Assembly: GCA_013298745.1 (NCBI GenBank)
Contig: JAAFIT010000061.1
Location: forward strand, 1-8,557
DNA from: Sphingomonadales bacterium
Lineage (GTDB): Bacteria > Pseudomonadota > Alphaproteobacteria > Sphingomonadales > Sphingomonadaceae
DNA length: 8,557 nucleotides
Direction: 5' to 3'
Under the pieces are notes generated by a model, which did no database searches, was not told where the DNA came from, and saw nothing but the letters and a program-made list of their open reading frames with translations. Shown here one piece after another: positions 6,403 to 8,557 of the stretch; positions within the stretch are counted from its first letter, which is position 1, and each line of letters starts with the position of its first letter. Both the position numbers and the translations under genes were made by a program.

Positions 6403-7266
6403 CTATCGCGCCAAGGCGCCGTTGAGAAGCATCGCCATTCGCACTCCGGCGCGCTCGACCTGCAGGCGCAGTGGCTCTTTGGCTGCGGCGACATAAGCGG
6501 CATCGACGAGCCCGCGCGCGTCGGGCTTGATCGGGCAGCTGTCGGGATAGTTCTTCAACTCCGGATAGACGATGGTGCGCGCCAGATCCCAGCTTTCGCG
6601 CGTCCAGCTGGCGATATCGCCGGTCGCCATGTCGCGGCGATCGGCGGCCGAAATCGATCGCGGCGTGATCGCCGGCGGCTCGGTGAGCGCGCGCTCGGCG
6701 AGTTCATTGTCCCAAATTCGGTGCAGATTCATCCAAGGCGGTGCCTTGGCGCCATAGGCCGCGCGCACCTCGTTACCGCCCTTGTCGTGCTTGTCGCCGA
6801 TGTGCAGCGGCATGTGCATATCACCCATGAAATGCACAAAGAAGGCCAGCGCCTGCGCCCGAGCGGCCGGGCTGGCGCTGCGATCCGCGACGATGGCGAG
6901 TTGCTTGGGGATCTGCGCGGTGACGCAATTGCCATCGGGGCAGTTGGCGGTGGCGTCGAAGGGCTTGCAGACATCGATGTTCTGATAATGCCACGACGAA
7001 CTGAAGCCGAAGCGTTCGGGTATCGAACGCACGCAATCAGGCCAGGTCGAGGCGTCCTCGATAGTCTCAAGCCGGCATGTCGGCGTATCGACGGCAGCGC
7101 CCTTGGCAAGGATGCGCAGCACTTCGGCACGCGCCGCCGGCGTCAAATTGGCCAATGCAATCCGCGCCGTCAGGCGGTGGGCATATTCGCTCCACGCCAG
7201 CGCCGGAGCGGGAAGCAAGGCGAGAGCGAGCAGCAGCAGTGCGGCAAGACGGCGAGGGATTGTCAT
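6403..7266 (-). CDS. Exported S1/P1-family nuclease
   Basis: This 287-residue protein should degrade single-stranded DNA and RNA, or remove 3' phosphates, outside the cytoplasm using three zinc ions. A signal peptide (residues 1-24, RR then a leucine/alanine stretch ending ALA) is cleaved just before Trp25. This matters because in S1/P1 enzymes the free amino group of the first tryptophan binds zinc. The expected ligands are all visible: Trp25, His30, Asp77 (STWPD), His93 (SWHYQN), His145, Asp149 and His155 (HFMGDMHMPLH), and His182 and Asp186 (NLHRIWD). Several cysteines (64, 78, 100, 109, 114) could form disulfides. The ATG at 7266 fits the signal peptide and has a GGGGG run upstream; the open frame extends further but is not needed. 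The zinc metallopeptidase gene follows after 21 bases. Confidence 0.95.
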   Translation of the reverse strand: MTIPRRLAALLLLALALLPAPALAWSEYAHRLTARIALANLTPAARAEVLRILAKGAAVDTPTCRLETIEDASTWPDCVRSIPERFGFSSSWHYQNIDVCKPFDATANCPDGNCVTAQIPKQLAIVADRSASPAARAQALAFFVHFMGDMHMPLHIGDKHDKGGNEVRAAYGAKAPPWMNLHRIWDNELAERALTEPPAITPRSISAADRRDMATGDIASWTRESWDLARTIVYPELKNYPDSCPIKPDARGLVDAAYVAAAKEPLRLQVERAGVRMAMLLNGALAR

Positions 7267-7331
7267 GCTGCCCCCATAGCGACGCTCACAAGGGCTGGCG
7301 ATGGGGAACGCATGGCCGGTGGCAGGGTTTC

Positions 7332-7401
7332 CATCCTGTCGCCCCCTTGTGCTATGCTCACAAATTGCACATCTCCCTATGGCATGTGACATGACAGGAT
7401 G
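7332..7401 (+). promoter_or_regulatory. Possible structured leader of the J-protein gene
   Basis: CATCCTGTC (7332-7340) is perfectly complementary to GACAGGATG (7393-7401), which holds the weak AGG ribosome-binding core and the first ATG. Two small hairpins lie inside: TTGTG/CACAA (7347-7351 with 7359-7363) and CACAT/ATGTG (7368-7372 with 7384-7388). The RNA could thus fold as a branched structure that hides the start. No clear promoter upstream of 7332 is visible, so this is tentative. Confidence 0.4.
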
Positions 7402-7404
7402 ACG

Positions 7405-8346
7405 ATGCGCGATCCCTATCAGGTTCTGGGCGTGGCCCGCGGTGCCAGCGATGCCGACATCAAAAAGGCCTATCGCAAGCTGGCGAAGGAAAACCACCCG
7501 GACCGCAACGCCGACAATGCCAAAAAGCTCGAGCTCTTCAAGGAAGCCAACAGCGCCTATGAGCTGCTGTCCGACCCCGACAAGAAGAAGCGTTTCGATC
7601 GCGGCGAGATCGGGCCGGACGGCAACCCGACGTCGCCCTTTGGCGGCGGCTTCGGCGGTGGGGCGCGGCCGGGCGGCGATCCCTTCTCCCGCTCGACGCG
7701 GGGCCAATCCTCCGGTGGATTCGATTTCGCCAGTGGTGCCGATGATCTGTTTTCCGAACTGTTCGGCGGCCGCAGCCCGTTCGGCGGCGGTGCCGCGCCG
7801 GGCGGTGGCGGCTTTCGCACCCAGCCCAAGGGTGCCGATGTCGCTTATCGTCTGCTGATCAGCTTTGAAGATGCCGCCAATCTGGCACCACAGCGCGTGA
7901 CGTTACGTGGCGGCAAGACCGTCGAACTGAAACTGCCGGCCGGCTTTGAATCGGGCCGCCAGCTGCGCATGGCCGGCAAGGGCGAACCCGGGCCTGGCGG
8001 CAATGGCGATGCGCTGGTGACGCTGGAAGTCGGTCGCCACAAGGTGTTCACCCGCGATGGCGACGATATCTGCCTCGATTTGCCGGTGTCGCTCGACGAG
8101 GCGGTCAATGGTGCCAAGGTCCGCATGCCGACGGTGACCGGCGCCGTGTCACTGACGCTGCCGCCGGGTACGACCTCGGGCAAGGTTTTCCGCTTGAAAG
8201 GCCGGGGCTTCAGCCGTGCCGATGGCAGCCGCGGTGACCAATTGGTGACGGTGCTGATCGACATTCCGGCCGATAATGCGGCGTTGAAGGCGTTCATCGA
8301 CGGCTGGACCGATGTGCGCGACGTGCGACGCGACCTCGGACTGTAA
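7405..8346 (+). CDS. J-domain co-chaperone without zinc finger (CbpA/DnaJ-like)
   Basis: This cytoplasmic protein should stimulate the ATPase of DnaK (Hsp70) and deliver client proteins. The J-domain covers about residues 1-66 and has the essential HPD motif at 31-33 and the helix IV end LSDPDKKKRFD. A long Gly/Phe-rich linker follows (about 70-140). The C-terminal substrate-binding region (about 145-300) has the two beta domains, visible as LRGGKTVELKLPAGFESG and LPPGTTSGKVFRLKGRG. There is no CxxCxGxG zinc finger, so it is the class B or CbpA type. Two in-frame ATGs exist at 7399 and 7405. I prefer 7405 because AGG at 7396-7398 has proper spacing to it and MRDPYQVLGV is a typical start; 7399 would add two residues. 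The BrkB-family gene starts 12 bases after the stop. Confidence 0.93.
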   Translation: MRDPYQVLGVARGASDADIKKAYRKLAKENHPDRNADNAKKLELFKEANSAYELLSDPDKKKRFDRGEIGPDGNPTSPFGGGFGGGARPGGDPFSRSTRGQSSGGFDFASGADDLFSELFGGRSPFGGGAAPGGGGFRTQPKGADVAYRLLISFEDAANLAPQRVTLRGGKTVELKLPAGFESGRQLRMAGKGEPGPGGNGDALVTLEVGRHKVFTRDGDDICLDLPVSLDEAVNGAKVRMPTVTGAVSLTLPPGTTSGKVFRLKGRGFSRADGSRGDQLVTVLIDIPADNAALKAFIDGWTDVRDVRRDLGL

Positions 8347-8358
8347 CAGCGGCGCCGC

Positions 8359-8557
8359 ATGGCCGAGTCCTCCAGCTTTCTGACTCGGCTGCTGCTGCGC
8401 AATCGCCGCATCTGGGCGGTGGTGCGCGATACCGTGAAGGGCAGCTGGGATGATGGCTTCACCCATGCCGGTAACCTTGCTTACCTCTCGCTGCTGACGC
8501 TGTTCCCCTTCTTCATCGTGCTGGCAACGGTGGCCGGCTCGATCGGCCGCACCGATT
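8359..8557 (+). CDS. YihY/BrkB-family membrane protein, 3' end outside the window
   Basis: Only the first 66 codons are present. The product starts MAESSSFLTRLLLRNRR, continues with an amphipathic stretch, and reaches the first membrane segment with HAGNLAYLSLLTLFPFFIV. This AxLAYxSLLxLFPF pattern is the N-terminal hallmark of the YihY/BrkB family (formerly misnamed ribonuclease BN). The molecular function is uncertain; proposed roles involve transport or envelope integrity. The gene begins 12 bases after the J-protein stop, in the same reading frame, and is probably in one operon with it. No strong Shine-Dalgarno sequence is visible (GCGGCG only), so translation may be coupled to the J-protein gene. 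The family is called from a partial protein. Confidence 0.85.
   Translation, partial: MAESSSFLTRLLLRNRRIWAVVRDTVKGSWDDGFTHAGNLAYLSLLTLFPFFIVLATVAGSIGRTD

Noticed and set aside
7347..7363. CRP or lac-operator-like site, because TTGTGAGC resembles known half-sites
   Set aside because: The spacing between halves does not fit the CRP consensus and the second half does not match the lac operator; resemblance is limited to one short half.
7346..7380. Sigma-32-like heat-shock promoter (CTTGTG with CTCCCTAT) for the J-protein gene
   Set aside because: The spacer is about 21 bases, too long for sigma-32 promoters, and both elements match weakly.
6127..7389. Long open frame (420 codons) on the + strand opposite the nuclease and metallopeptidase genes
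   Set aside because: It spans two well-supported - strand genes and their gap. Its product is arginine/alanine-rich with no domain, so it is a shadow.
7267..7707. N-terminal extension of the nuclease frame upstream of 7266
   Set aside because: It overlaps the J-protein gene. The signal peptide starting at 7266 places Trp25 exactly at the mature N-terminus, as the family requires.

Overview
This 8,557-base window is GC-rich chromosomal DNA. Its gene families and codon use suggest an alphaproteobacterium, most likely of the order Sphingomonadales. That placement is inferred from recognised protein families and has not been tested by a database search. I see no tRNA, rRNA, CRISPR array, insertion sequence or phage gene.

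Region 1 (1-3741, + strand) is a sugar-use pair. A secreted family 3 glycoside hydrolase of the exo-beta-glucanase (ExoP) type, cut at its 5' end by the window edge, is followed after 29 bases by a FucP/GluP-type sugar permease. The simple reading is that glucose is released from beta-glucans outside the cytoplasm and then imported. Region 2 (3742-5478, + strand) starts with a 186-base gap that holds a long imperfect hairpin, a possible promoter and a compact perfect hairpin. It continues with a DUF808/YedI-type inner membrane protein (GTG start) and a small lipoprotein I do not recognise. The lipoprotein gene is preceded by a perfect 12-bp inverted repeat that has a -10-like element at its centre and the Shine-Dalgarno sequence in its 3' arm.

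Region 3 (5485-7266, - strand) is a two-gene operon. An exported S1/P1-family nuclease with all nine predicted zinc ligands is followed by a membrane-anchored neutral zinc metallopeptidase (YpfJ/PF04228 type). Region 4 (7267-8557, + strand) starts from a divergent 132-138 base intergenic region containing several inverted repeats. One of these pairs with the ribosome-binding and start-codon region of the next gene. The genes are a J-domain co-chaperone without a zinc finger (CbpA-like) and the 5' part of a YihY/BrkB-family membrane protein.

The protein-coding content is mostly ordinary. The observations most worth checking are the short non-coding structures in front of the lipoprotein gene, between the permease and DUF808 genes, and in front of the J-protein gene. 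The role of the unrecognised lipoprotein is also open. I did not find evidence for a large new multi-gene system.
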